DNA of 64,000 bases, from the NCBI GenBank assembly GCA_023055505.1, contig JALIRH010000049.1, positions 558,001 to 622,000 of the forward strand, given 5' to 3'. Made by a program: the position numbers and the translations under genes. Positions 10,981 to 20,882 of this stretch are shown here, in pieces; position 1 is the stretch's first letter, and each line of letters starts with the position of its first letter. The notes under the pieces are model-generated. The model saw nothing but the letters and a program-made list of their open reading frames with translations, was not told the origin of the DNA and made no database searches. This DNA comes from Callipepla californica brunnescens. Lineage: Eukaryota > Chordata > Aves > Galliformes > Odontophoridae.

Positions 10981-13900
10981 CTATGAGGAGGCTATGGGGA
11001 GGATATGAGGCAGCTATGGGGTGGCTATGGGGCTGCAGTAAGGCAGGTATGGGGCAGAAATGAGGCAGCCACGGGGCAGCAGTGGGGCAGCTATGGGACA
11101 GAAGTGGGGCAGCTCTAAGGGTAGCCATGGGGCAGTTATGGGGCAAGAGTGGGGCAGGTATGGGGCGGCTATTAGGCAGCCATCAAGCAGCTATGAGGCA
11201 GTAGTGGGGCAGCTATGAGGAAGCAGTGATGGAGCTATGGAGTAGCAGTGAGGCAGCTATAAGGAGGCTATGGGAGGCTATGGGGCAGCTATGGTGCATC
11301 AGTGAGGAAGCTATGGGGCGGCTTTGGGGCAGCATTTTGGCAGCTATGGGGCAGCAGTGGGACAGCTATGAGGAGGCTATGGGGAAGCTATGTGGCAGCA
11401 GAGAGCTAGCTATGGGGCAGCTATGAGGAGGCTAAGGGGAGGCTATGGGGCAGCTATAGAGCGCCTATGTGGCAGTAGTTGGGCAGATATAAGGCAGCAG
11501 TGGGGCAGCTATGGGGCGGGAATTAGGCAGCCATGGGGCACGTATGGGGCAGCAGTGAGGTAGCTATGGGGCAGCTATGGGTCAGCTATGAGGAGGTTAT
11601 GGGGAGGCAATGGAGCAGCAGTGGGGCAGATATGGGACGGTTATTAAGAGGCTATGTGGCAGCTATGGGGCATTAGTGGGGCAGCTATGGGGAAGTAGTG
11701 GGGCAGATATGGGGCAGCAGTGAGGCAGCTATGGGGTAGCTATGAGAAAGCTATGGGGCAGCAGTGAGGAAGTAGTGAGGCAGCTATGAGAAGGCTGTGG
11801 GGAAGCTATGGGGCAGCTATGGGGCACCAGTGAGGCAGATATGGGGCACCAGTGAGGCAGATATGGGGCACCAGTGAGGCAGCTATAGGGAGGCTACGGG
11901 GCAGCAGTGAGGGAGTAGAGAGTCAAATATGGGGCATTAGTGCGGCAGCTATGGGGCATTAGTGGGGCAGTTATGAGGAGGCTATGGGGAGGCTATGGAG
12001 CAGCTATGGGGCAGCTATAGGGCAGCAGGGAGGTAGCAATGGGGCAGCAGTTGGGAAGCTATGATGAGGCTATGGTGAGTCTACGGGGCAGCTATGGTAC
12101 ACCAGTGAGGCAGCCATGGGGCAGCTATGGTACACCAGTGAGGCAGCCATGGGGCAGCTATGGGGCACCAATGGGACAGTTATGAGGAGGCTGTGGGGAA
12201 GCTATGGGGCAGCTATGGGGCAGCAATGAGGAGGGTATGGAGAGGCTATGGGGCAGCTATGGTGCAACAGTGAGGCAGCTATGGGGTAGCTTTGAGGAGG
12301 CTGTGGGGAGGATATGGGGTAGATATGTGGCAACGGTGAGGTAGCTATGGGGAAGCTATGGGGCAGCAATGAGGGAGTAGTCGGTCAGCTATGGGGCATT
12401 AGTGCTGCAGCTATGGGGCCGAGTGGGGCAGTTAAGAGGAGGCTATGGGGAGGCTATGGGGCAGCTATCGGACAGCATTGAGCTAGCTTTAGAACAGCTA
12501 TGAGGAGGCTATGGGGCAGATATGGGGCAGCAGTCGGGCAGCTATGGGGCGGATATGGAGCAGCAGTGGGGCAGGTATGGGGCAGTAGTAAGACAGCTAT
12601 GTGGCAGCAGTGGGGCAGATATGAGGAGGCTATGAGGAGGCTATGGGGCGGCTATGAAGCAGCAGTGAGGCAGTTATGAGGCGGCTATGGGTCAGATATG
12701 TGGCAGCAGTGAAGCAGCTATGGTGCGGCTATAAGGCAGCCATGGGGCAGCTATGGGTTAGCAGTGAGTCAGCTATGGGGCAGCAGTTGGGCAGCTATGA
12801 GGAGGCTATGGGGCAGCTATGGAGCAGATTTGAAACAGCTTTGGGGCGGCTGTGGGGCAGTAGTTTGGCAGCTATGAGGCAGCAGTTGGGCAGCAGTTGG
12901 GGCAGTAGTGAGGCAGCTATGTGGCAGCTCAGGAGAGGCTATGGGGCAGCTATGGGGCATTAGTGGGGCAGCTATGGGGCAGCAGTGAGGCAGCTATGGG
13001 GTAGCTATTGGGCAGTAGTGGGGAAGCAGTGAGGCAGCTATGGGGCAGCAGTTGGGCAGCTATAAAGAGGCTATGGAGAGGCTGTGCGGCAGCTATGGTG
13101 CATCAGTGAGGAAGCTATGGGGCGTCTTTAGGGCAGCAGTTTGACAGCTATGAGGCAGTCACGGGGCAGCTATGGGACAGCAGTGGGACAGCTATGAGGA
13201 GGCTAGAGGGCAGCTATGGGGCAGCTCTGAGGAGGCTATGGGGAGGCTATGGGGCAGGTATATAGTGGCTATGTGGCAGTAGTCGGGCAGATATAAGGCA
13301 TCAATGGGGCAGCAGTGGGGCAGCTATTGGGCGGCTATTAGGCAGCCATGGGGCGGCTATGGGGCAGCAGGGAGGTAGCAATGGGGCAGCAGTGGAGCAG
13401 CTATGATGAGGCTATGGCGAGGCTCTGGGGCAGCTATGGTGCACCAGTGAGGCAGCTATTGGGTAGCTATGAAGAGGCTGTGGGGAGGCTATGGGGCAGA
13501 TATGTGGCAACGTTGAGGTAGCTATTGAGAAGCTATGGGGCAGCAGTGAGGCAGTAGTGGGTCAGCTATGGGGCATTAGTGCTGCAGCTATGGGGCCGCA
13601 GTGGGGCATCTAAGAGGAAGCTATAGGGAGGCTATGGGGCAGCTATGGGGCAGCAGTGAGCTAGCTATAGAACAGCTATGAGGAGGCTATGGGGCAGCTA
13701 TGGAGCAGATTTGAAACAGCTTTGGGGCGGCTATGGGGCAGTAGTTTGGCAGCTATGAGGCAGCAGTTGGGCAGCTATGGGGCAGTAGTGAGGCAGCTAT
13801 GTGGCGGCTCAGGAGAGGCTATGGGGCAGCTATGGGGCATTAGTGGGGCAGCTATGGGGAAGTAGTGGGGCAGGTAAGGGGCAGAAGTGAGGCAGCTATG

Positions 13901-16459
13901 AGGTAGCTATGAGGAGGCTATGGGGCAGTAGTGGGGAAGCAGTGAGGCAGCTATGGGGCAGCAGTTGGGCAGCTATGAGGAGGCTATGGGGAGGCTATGG
14001 GGCAGCAGTGAGGCAGTTTTGGGGCACCAGTGAGGCAGCTATGGGGAGGCTACGGGGCAGCAGTCGGGCAGCTATGGGGCGGATATGGAGCAGCAGTGGG
14101 GCAGATATGAGGAGGCTATGAGGAGGCTATGGGGCAGCAGTGAGGCAGCTATGGGACAGGTATGAGGCACTTATCAAGCAGCTCTGGGGCAGCGGTGTGG
14201 CAGCTAAGAGGAGGCAATTGGGAGGCTATGGGGCAGCTATGAAGCAGCAGTGAGGCAGCTATGGGGCGTCTATGGGGCAGCAGTGGGGCAACTATGAGGA
14301 GACTATGGGGAGGCTATGGGGCAGCTATTGGGCAGCAGTGAGGCAGCAATGAGGCAGCTATGAGGAGGCTATGGGAAGCCGATGAGGCAGCTATAGAGCG
14401 GCTATGGGGCAGTAGTGGGGCAGCTATTGGGCAGCTATTGGGCACCATGGGGCAGCAGTGAGGCAGCTATGGGACGGCTATGGGGAGGCTATGGGGCAGG
14501 TATGGGGCAGCAGTGGGGCAGCTATGGAGCAGATATCGAGAGGTTATGAGGCAGCTATGGGGTGGCGATGAGGCAGACATAGGGAAGCTATGGTGGAGCA
14601 GGGAGGCAGCTATGGGGTGGCTATGGGGCAGCAGTGAGACAGCTATGGGGCAAGTATGGGGAGGCTATGGGGCAGTAATGGGGCAGCTATGGGGCGGCTA
14701 TGAGGCAGCCATGGGGTACGTCTGGGGCACCAGTGAGGCAGCTATGGGGAGGCTATGGGGCAGCCATGGGGTACGTCTGGGGCACCAGTGAGGCAGCTAG
14801 GGGCAGCAGTGAGGCAGCTATGGGGAGGCTATGGGGCAGCAGTGAGGCAGTAGTGGGTCAGCTATGGGGCATAAGTGCTGCAGCTATGGGGCTGCAGTGG
14901 GGCAGCTAAGAGGAAGCTATGGGGAGGCTATGGGGCAGCTATTGTGCATCAGTGAGGAAGCTACGAGGCGGCAATGGGGCAGCAGTTTTGCAGTTATGAG
15001 GCAGCTATGGGGCAGCAGTGAGGCAGCTATGAGGAGACTATGGGGAGGCTATGGGGCAGAAGTGGGGCAGCTATGGGGTAGCCATGGGGCAGCCATCAAA
15101 CGGCTATGGGGCAGCAGTGGGGCAGCTAAGAGGAGGCTATGGACCAGCTATGGGGCGGCTACAAGGCAGCCATGGGGCAACTATGGGGAAGCAGTGAGAG
15201 AGCTATGAGGAGGCTATGGGTAGGCTATAGGGCAGGTATTGGACAGCTATGAGGCAGCCATGGTGCAGCTATGGGGCAGCAGTGGGGCAGCAATGGGGCG
15301 GCTATTAGGCAGCCATGGGGTGGCAATGGGACACCAGTGAGACATCTATGGGGTGGATATGTAGCAGCAGTGGGGCAGGTATGGGGCAGTAGTGGGGTAG
15401 CTATGAGGAGGCTACGGGGCAACTATGGGGCAGCAGAGAGGCAGCGATGGGACAGGTATGAGGAGGCTATGGGGAGACTACGGGGCAGCTATGAAGCTGC
15501 AGTGAGGCAGCTATGGGGCGGCTATGGGGAGGCTATGGGGCAGCTATGGAAAAGCTATGAGGCAACCATGGGGCTGCAGTTGGGCATCTCTGGGGCCGCA
15601 TTGAGGAAGCTATGGGGCAGCTCCGAGGAGCCTATGCAGCAGCTATGAAGCGGCTATGAGGCAGCTATGGGGCAGGTATGAGGCAGCCATGGGGCGGCTG
15701 TGGGGCAGCAGTGAGGCAGCTATGAAGAGACTATGGGGAGGCTATGGGGCAGCAGTGGGGCAGCTACGGGGCGGCTATGAGGCAGCCATTGGGCATCTAA
15801 GGGGCAGCAGTGGGGCAGCTATAAAGAGGCTATGGGGAGGCTATGGGGCAGCTATGGTGCATCAGTGAGGAAGCTATGGGGCGTCAATGGGGCAGCAGTT
15901 TGACAGCTATGAGGCAGCCACGGGGCAGCTATGGGGCAGCAGTGGGACAGCTATGAGGAGGCTATAGGGCAGCTATGGGGCAGCTCTGAGGAGGCTATGG
16001 GGAGGCTATGGAGCAGCTATGGGGCAGCAGTGAGGAAGCTATGGGGTGGCTATGGGGCGGCTATGAGGCAGCTATGGGGTAGCAGTGAGACAGCTATGAG
16101 GAGGCTACGGGGAGGCTATAGGGCAGTTATGGGGCGGGTATTAGACAGCCATGGGGCGGCTATGGGGCAGCAGGGAGGTAGCAATGGGGCAGCAGTGGGG
16201 CAGCTATGATGAGGCTATGGCGAGGCTCTGGGGCAGCTATGGTGCACCAGTGAGGCAGCTATTGGGTAGCTATGAGGAGGCTGTGGGGAGGCTATGGGGC
16301 AGATATGCGGCAACGGTGAGGCAGCTATTGGGAAGCTATGGGGCAGCAGTGAGGCAGTAGTGGGTCAGCGATGGGGCAGCAGTGAGGCAGCTATGGGGCT
16401 GCAGTGGGGCATCTAAGAGGAAGCTATGGCGAGGCTATGGGGCAGCTATGGGGCAGCAA
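10981..16459 (+). repeat. 11-bp G-rich minisatellite, right part
   Basis: This continues the GGGGCAGCTAT/GGGGCAGCAGT array. It contains kilobase-scale internal duplications. The block around 13091-13630 (with catcagtgaggaagctatgg and later gggaggtagcaatggggcag) recurs at about 15851-16420, an offset of roughly 2.8 kb. A 66-bp tandem duplication with ggggtacgtctggggcacca occurs near 14700 and 14766. The array stops abruptly near 16459, where RNase H-coding sequence of a minus-strand provirus begins. No gene is present. Confidence 0.94.
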
Positions 16460-17157
16460 TCGGGCTTTCCCACAAAGCGACACAATCCATCTGTGAACAG
16501 GGCGTATCTCTTTTCATCTTCTGTTAGTTCATTATATGGTGAGGCTTCTTTAGCACGTGACACCTCCTCTGCTGGTGTTGTTCCAAACTTTTTACCTTCA
16601 GGCCAGTCCATGATCACCTCCAGGATTCCTGAACGGTTGGGGTTCCCCATCCGAGCTCGCTGTGTAATCAGCGCAATCCACTTACTCCAAGTGGCATCAG
16701 TAGCATGATGGGTAGAGGGAACTGTTCCTTTAAACATCCAGTTCAGTACTGGCAGTCGAGGTGCCAGAAGGAGCTGCGTTTCAGTACCGATTACTTCAGA
16801 AGCAGCTCGAACCCCCTGATATGCGGCTAAGATCTCCTTCTCAGTTGGAGTGTAGCGCTCCTCAGACCCCCTGTATGCTCGACTCCAGAAACCAAGGGGT
16901 CGGCCTCGGGTCTCTCCAGAAGCTCTTTGCCACAAACTCCAAGTGGGACCTTCCTTTCCAGCAGCAGTGTAGAGGATGTTCTTTACATCCTGTCCCGTCC
17001 GCACTGGCCCCAGGGCCACGGCACGGGCTATCTCCTGCTTCATTTGCTCAAAAGCCTGCTGCTGCTCAGGGCCCCACACAAAATCATTCTTCTTCCAGAG
17101 GTCACCTGATAAAGGGGGCTCACAATGAGGCTGTAGTTTGGAACATGCAGTCTCCAA
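16460..17157 (-). pseudogene. pol: ERV A pol: RT connection domain and start of RNase H (truncated)
   Basis: This is the downstream part of pol, in a different frame from the RT core just upstream; the switch falls near 17100, so an indel has broken the polyprotein. The fragment covers the RT thumb/connection region (a WGPEQQQAF motif and a PLGFWSRAYRGSE-type motif near its first 100 residues) and reaches the RNase H start, where FTDG supplies the first catalytic Asp. It ends about 10 codons later at the minisatellite junction, and the last residues of the open frame are minisatellite-encoded. RNase H therefore lacks its other active-site residues, and integrase is absent. It is not functional. 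Confidence 0.88.
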
Positions 17158-17993
17158 AATCCCACTACACCCAGAAAAGCTTGGCTCTCTGTCTTACTGG
17201 TGGGTGGAGACATGGCAGTAATTTTGTCAATCCCATCTGTTGGGATGTGACGATGTCCATCTTGCCACTTTATGCCTAGGAACTGAATTTCTTGTGCAGG
17301 TCCTTTCACTTTGCTTCGCTTAATAGCGAAGCCAGCTCGCAGGAGGATCTGTATTATTGTCTCTCCTTTCTTAAAAACTTCCTCTGCTGTATTGCCCCAT
17401 ACAGCAATATCATCGATGTACTGCAGATGCTCAGGAGCAGCACCCTGTTCCAATGCAGTTTGGATCAACCCATGGCAAATGGTTGGGCTGTGCTTCCACC
17501 CCTGGGGCAAACGGTTCCAGGTGTACTGAACGCCTCTCCAGGTGAAGGCAAACTGTGGCCTGCATTCTGTGGCCAAGGGAATTGAAAAGAAGGCGTTAGC
17601 AATGTCAATGGTGGCATACCACTTGGCTGCTTTTGACTCCAGTTCATACTGGAGTTGAAGCATGTCTGGCACAGCAGCACTCAGTGGAGGTGTGACTTCA
17701 TTCAGGCCACGGTAATCTACCGTCAACCTCCATTCTCCGTTGGCTTTACGCACTGGCCATATGGGGCTGTTAAACGGGGAGTGAGTTTTGCTGATCACTC
17801 CCTGGCTCTCTAGCTGACGAATCAGATGATGAATGGGGAGCAAGGAATCCCTGTTGGTGCGGTACTGCCGTCTGTGCACCGTTTTTGTAGCAATTGGTAC
17901 CTGTTGCTCCTCCACTTGTAGCAACCCCACAACAGATGGATCTTCTGACAGGCCAGGTAAAACAGATAGTTGCTTAATGCTATCTGTGTCCAC
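17040..17993 (-). pseudogene. pol: ERV A pol: reverse transcriptase core
   Basis: This frame contains most of the RT fingers and palm. Visible motifs in order are a PIHHLIRQLESQG segment, SPFNSPIWPVRK, LTVDYRGLNEVTPPL, the first catalytic Asp in ATIDIANAFFSIPL, LPQGWKHSPTICH, and the YIDD active site (codons at 17409-17420). The catalytic residues are intact. The frame is lost near 17100 through an indel that moves pol to the next frame. Upstream it is continuous with the protease frame except for an in-frame TAG at 18018-18020. The YIDD variant and sequence style suggest a class III (ERVL-like) RT, but this is recognition from memory, not a search result. Confidence 0.9.
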
Positions 17994-18017
17994 AGTAGCT
18001 ATTCCAAAAGCCCATCG

Positions 18018-18248
18018 CTACCCCTTGGGATCCTTAAAGTGCCCCCTTCTGAGATAGTCTATACCAAGTATGCGTGGGGCCCCCTGTCCAATCACTATAA
18101 GATGCTTCTGCCAGTCTTTACCCGTGAGGCTTATTTCTGCCTCCAGCACAGACAATTCCTGAAAGCCGCCAGTCACTCCAGAGAGATGAATCAATTCTGC
18201 CCCTTTATAACTTGAAGGCGTTAGAGTACATTGTGCACCAGTATCCAC
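18018..18248 (-). pseudogene. pro: ERV A protease
   Basis: The retroviral aspartic protease signature DTGA is intact (codons at 18234-18245) and is followed by a flap-like segment and ILGIDYLRRGHF, the usual conserved C-terminal motif. The frame is closed upstream by a TAG in front of the DTGA region (in the CCACAGAAATAG context, near 18257) and downstream by a TAG at 18018-18020, after which the same frame continues into RT. It was probably translated as a Pro-Pol product in an ancestral copy. The apparent start at 18248 is GTG and is only the first start-like codon of the open stretch. The catalytic site survives but expression is blocked by stops. Confidence 0.82.
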
Positions 18249-18452
18249 CAGTGCCTCCTATTTCTGTGGGTTTGATGTGCCAGGCCACCGAATCCACACA
18301 GTCCAATACACTCTATTATCCCTCTCCCTCCTCTGGCTGAGGGCAGGGCCCCTCTATTCATTACCTGTAGTGACGGGAACAACTTCGCTGGTAGTTGGTC
18401 TGTGTTGTAATTCTCTCACCCGTACTCGCAGTGCAGGGGTGGGTTTTTGATG

Positions 18453-19529
18453 TCATTCCTTCATATCTTCTCCATTTGCACGTAAGTAACTCCACAAAGC
18501 CGCACGCGACATGAAGTTAGTGAAGTTAGTGCTGTCATTTGCTCGAGCAGGATGGCGTTTGCTTCTGATAGCTGCAACCGATTCAACCCTATCAATCAGT
18601 TGGGATAATTTTCCCAGTATATCTTCCATTTGTCCTTCTAACTTTGATATGGCTGAAATGGACGTGTATGGCGGCGGAAATTTTTGTTTGAAGTTTTGAA
18701 GTGTAAGAATTAGTTCAAAAACTGGGGGTTTTCTGTCTTGGTCCTCATATCTGTTGAACGTTGTCACTAGTGTACCGGCGTACCTTTCTGGTGCTGACTT
18801 TGAAAGCTTCTGACATATTTCGGGTGTACTCCTTACTTTCTCCGGATCATGGTCCCGATCGTCAGGATCAAAGGTGGGATCATACAGCATTTCCGCCACA
18901 GCTGTTTCTCTCAAATACTGGATGCCTTCCTCAATAGTTTTCCACCTTTTCACTTTAGGTGCCAGGTCACTCTTGTAGGGATATCTTTCCCTCACAGCTA
19001 CTAGCATTCGTTGCCAGAGGCTGGCGATTCCATCCATATACCTGCTGATTCCTCTGTCGACAGCCGGATCTCGGGCAATGTTTCCTAGTTGGCGAGCTTC
19101 GTTACTATCAAGGGACACACTGTTGGCCCGGTTGTCCCAACACCGAAGCAACCAAGTGACAATACTCTCATCTGGACGTCGAATAAACTCCTTTCTTGAG
19201 CCTTGGATCTCAGACATTTTCACGGGCCAACGAAACGTCGTAACTTTAACTTTCTCTTCACCTTCATCATCACTTTCTTCTCCATGTCTCTCACTTTTCT
19301 TTGTTGCCTTTCTCGATGGTGATGGGGTTGTGGCCACCCCCTCACCTATATCTTCCTCTTCTTTCGGCACCTCTTCTTTGCGTTCTAAGCGCGAGGACAC
19401 ACGTTTCCATTTCTTGCCTTCCACAGGGGCAACTGACTTTGATACTGGTGCTTCCTTTGGCTGGTCAGGTGTGACCGGGAGGTTTTCCTCTTTGGTTTGG
19501 GCCTCAGTTTGGACACTCTCTCTCTTCAT
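18453..19529 (-). CDS. gag: ERV A Gag protein, open frame of 358 codons
   Basis: This is the longest intact frame in the window, starting at an ATG (19527-19529). Residues 1-100 are highly charged and low-complexity (K/E-rich, ending in an acidic EESDDEGEEK stretch). Residues ~105-260 have a capsid-like composition with repeated Trp and Arg-rich helices (MSEIQGSRKEF, ESIVTWLLRCWDNRA, GIASLWQRMLVAVRERYP). Residues ~290-320 look like a short coiled coil (LEGQMEDILGKLSQLIDRVES). No CCHC zinc knuckle is visible at the C terminus. Position between the leader ORF and protease, and orientation, identify it as gag; sequence identity alone is weaker evidence. With 358 codons and no stop, it is better preserved than the pol of the same provirus. 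No envelope or 3' LTR remains, so the element itself is dead. Confidence 0.8.
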   Translation of the reverse strand: MKRESVQTEAQTKEENLPVTPDQPKEAPVSKSVAPVEGKKWKRVSSRLERKEEVPKEEEDIGEGVATTPSPSRKATKKSERHGEESDDEGEEKVKVTTFRWPVKMSEIQGSRKEFIRRPDESIVTWLLRCWDNRANSVSLDSNEARQLGNIARDPAVDRGISRYMDGIASLWQRMLVAVRERYPYKSDLAPKVKRWKTIEEGIQYLRETAVAEMLYDPTFDPDDRDHDPEKVRSTPEICQKLSKSAPERYAGTLVTTFNRYEDQDRKPPVFELILTLQNFKQKFPPPYTSISAISKLEGQMEDILGKLSQLIDRVESVAAIRSKRHPARANDSTNFTNFMSRAALWSYLRANGEDMKE

Positions 19530-19693
19530 AATAGTATATAAACCTCAGTAAGCATAGGCCAAGCCCCAGATAAGTGTTCCACCTCAGATCTTTCTGAGCC
19601 GCAGCACCCTTTACTCAGATACAGGCCTAGCTCCTCAGGATCCTGCAATTGTTCAGGAGAAAGATCCCATGACACCGGGTGTCCCCATCCTTC

Positions 19694-20110
19694 TCATTTC
19701 TTTCCTAAAACTTTCCACTCTCCCTGCCATTCAACATTCTCTGTTTCTGGGAGAAGCTTCCTGCACATGATGTAAAGTGCTACTACATGCAGGAGGACTA
19801 ATATCCCAATTATTAACACCATCCCTAAGCTGTGATCTTGAAAATTCATAAAAAACTGAGAGGGGAACCTGGATACCCATTCAAACATCACATGGTTCGT
19901 TAACATGTTATCCTTTGTTCCATTAGCTGGGGTGCCCTGGGATCTGGCAGGTTCCTCTATCATTGCTTTTAATTTATCATGCAGGGACCAGACCCAATGG
20001 AACAGAATGGCAAACTTAACCAAGTTCCAGTACGTTTTGAGCATTAAGAGGGAAAAAGCGGTTAAGTACAATCCCTGTAAGGGCAGTTTTAACAGAAACA
20101 GAAAAGACAT
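19694..20110 (-). CDS. Leader ORF upstream of gag: small predicted membrane protein, 138 codons
   Basis: An ATG-initiated frame (ATG at 20108-20110) lies between the primer-binding site and gag of provirus A, with 164 bp between its end and the gag ATG. The N-terminal ~40 residues are strongly hydrophobic (FLFLLKLPLQGLYLTAFSLL, then a second hydrophobic stretch to FHWVW). A polar middle (EEPARSQGTPANGTKDN) has a possible N-glycosylation site (NGT), and a second clear membrane segment follows (GMVLIIGILVLLHVVALYIM). The tail is short and charged. No match is recognised. It may be an accessory protein, a diverged leader of Gag, or a chance open frame; two well-formed membrane segments favour a real protein. 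Its place before gag is unusual, though some fish retroviruses are known to carry ORFs there. Confidence 0.55.
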   Translation of the reverse strand: MSFLFLLKLPLQGLYLTAFSLLMLKTYWNLVKFAILFHWVWSLHDKLKAMIEEPARSQGTPANGTKDNMLTNHVMFEWVSRFPSQFFMNFQDHSLGMVLIIGILVLLHVVALYIMCRKLLPETENVEWQGEWKVLGKK

Positions 20111-20321
20111 CTTTTTATTATTATTATTATTTTTTTCTTGTACTAAAACAATCTGGCAGTACCCAAAAGAAGTTTACAGATATCCCAAAACAACTGACAG
20201 TACGCCCGGACTTCAAGGTCGTGTTTTGCTGTACAGCACTTGCAGTACAGATAAGCTTGTTAACAACAGACAGAGATGTACTCTAAAAGTTTGTCTCTGT
20301 CTGGCTAAGGCAGCTGGTTGT
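20111..20321 (-). other. ERV A untranslated leader between primer site and leader ORF
   Basis: This stretch contains a short (ATT)n/poly-T tract (20113-20137) and otherwise unique sequence. It would hold the packaging signal of the ancestral virus, but no specific structure is recognised. Confidence 0.5.
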
Positions 20322-20339
20322 GTCCCACGTTGGGCGCCA
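20322..20339 (-). promoter_or_regulatory. Primer-binding site of ERV A, tRNA-Lys type
   Basis: On the minus strand the sequence is TGGCGCCCAACGTGGGAC, 4 nt after the LTR terminus. It differs at one of 18 positions from the primer site complementary to tRNA-Lys(1,2) used by betaretroviruses such as MMTV (TGGCGCCCAACGTGGGGC, from memory). This fixes the provirus polarity. Confidence 0.88.
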
Positions 20340-20343
20340 AAAA

Positions 20344-20586
20344 TGTCAGGGGTTTGTGAGCCGGTTCAGCCCGGCCCTGCGACAACCGAGGAAGGAGACC
20401 CACAGGCCCACACCCCGGACAAGGGGAAGGGGGAAAGGGAAAAAGGGAGATAAGCCCCAAAACAAAACAGCGGCAACGATCTGAGGGGGAAAAGCTAATT
20501 TACTAAATAAGACATCAGGAAGTAAATAACACAGTATAATGCAATACAATTTGGAATTAAGCCCAATGAATCAAACAAAACGAGTA

Positions 20587-20621
<35 letters not shown>

Positions 20622-20882
20622 GTGCCTGATAAACCGAAGGCCTTGCGCTAACGCTGAAGGCGGACGGCAGCGAGCACCCACTCCTAAGTGATCCTAGAGG
20701 AAAGAGAGAATGTCCCGTGACCGCAGAGAGTTTTTATCTGTTCCCTCTGAGCGGAAAACACGTGAAAAAATACAAAGCATTGCCAAGTCCTCTGGGGAAT
20801 GTAGTTTTCTCCCTGACTCCCAATGCACCACATGATGCCATGATGTGGAATACCAGTACCAAAAAATCATAAAACCATGACA
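20344..20882 (-). mobile_element. 5' LTR of ERV A, 539 bp
   Basis: On the minus strand the LTR begins TGTCATGG and ends CCCTGACA, giving the TGTCA...TGACA inverted ends typical of LTRs, and it is followed by the primer-binding site. A TATA-like CAGATAAAAAC (plus-strand complement near 20729-20739) lies about 150 bp from the LTR start. A (GA)n microsatellite at 20590-20618 falls in the R/U5 part. The left-hand copy of the LTR is missing. An open frame from CR1 runs into this LTR by chance and is not a real fusion. Confidence 0.88.
20590..20618. repeat. (GA)n microsatellite within the ERV A LTR
   Basis: There are about 14 consecutive GA units on the + strand, inside the LTR. The tract is likely length-polymorphic. 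Confidence 0.9.

Larger units (their letters stand above)
16460..20882 (-). mobile_element. Endogenous retrovirus A: 5' half of a minus-strand provirus
   Basis: Reading on the minus strand from 20882: 5' LTR, primer-binding site, leader with a membrane-protein ORF, gag, protease, reverse transcriptase and the first part of RNase H, ending at the minisatellite junction near 16460. Integrase, any env and the 3' LTR are missing. The reading frames carry at least two in-frame stops in the protease/RT region and one frameshift in RT, so it is a decayed copy. The outer edge of the LTR lies within a CR1 element; the other flank is lost, so a target-site duplication cannot be tested. The RT has a YIDD motif and gag lacks a visible zinc knuckle, while the primer site is Lys-type; the class is left open. 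Confidence 0.9.

Noticed and set aside
10664..11146. Overlapping ORFs of 67-130 codons on both strands across the CpG-rich insert
   Set aside because: Most of each frame is minisatellite; the GC-rich middle simply lacks stops.
7722..16459. Dozens of 60-125-codon ORFs with MGQLWGSYGAA-like repeats
   Set aside because: The 11-bp unit has no stop on the + strand in any frame, so all three frames give the same cyclic peptide. No start context, splice site or domain supports coding.
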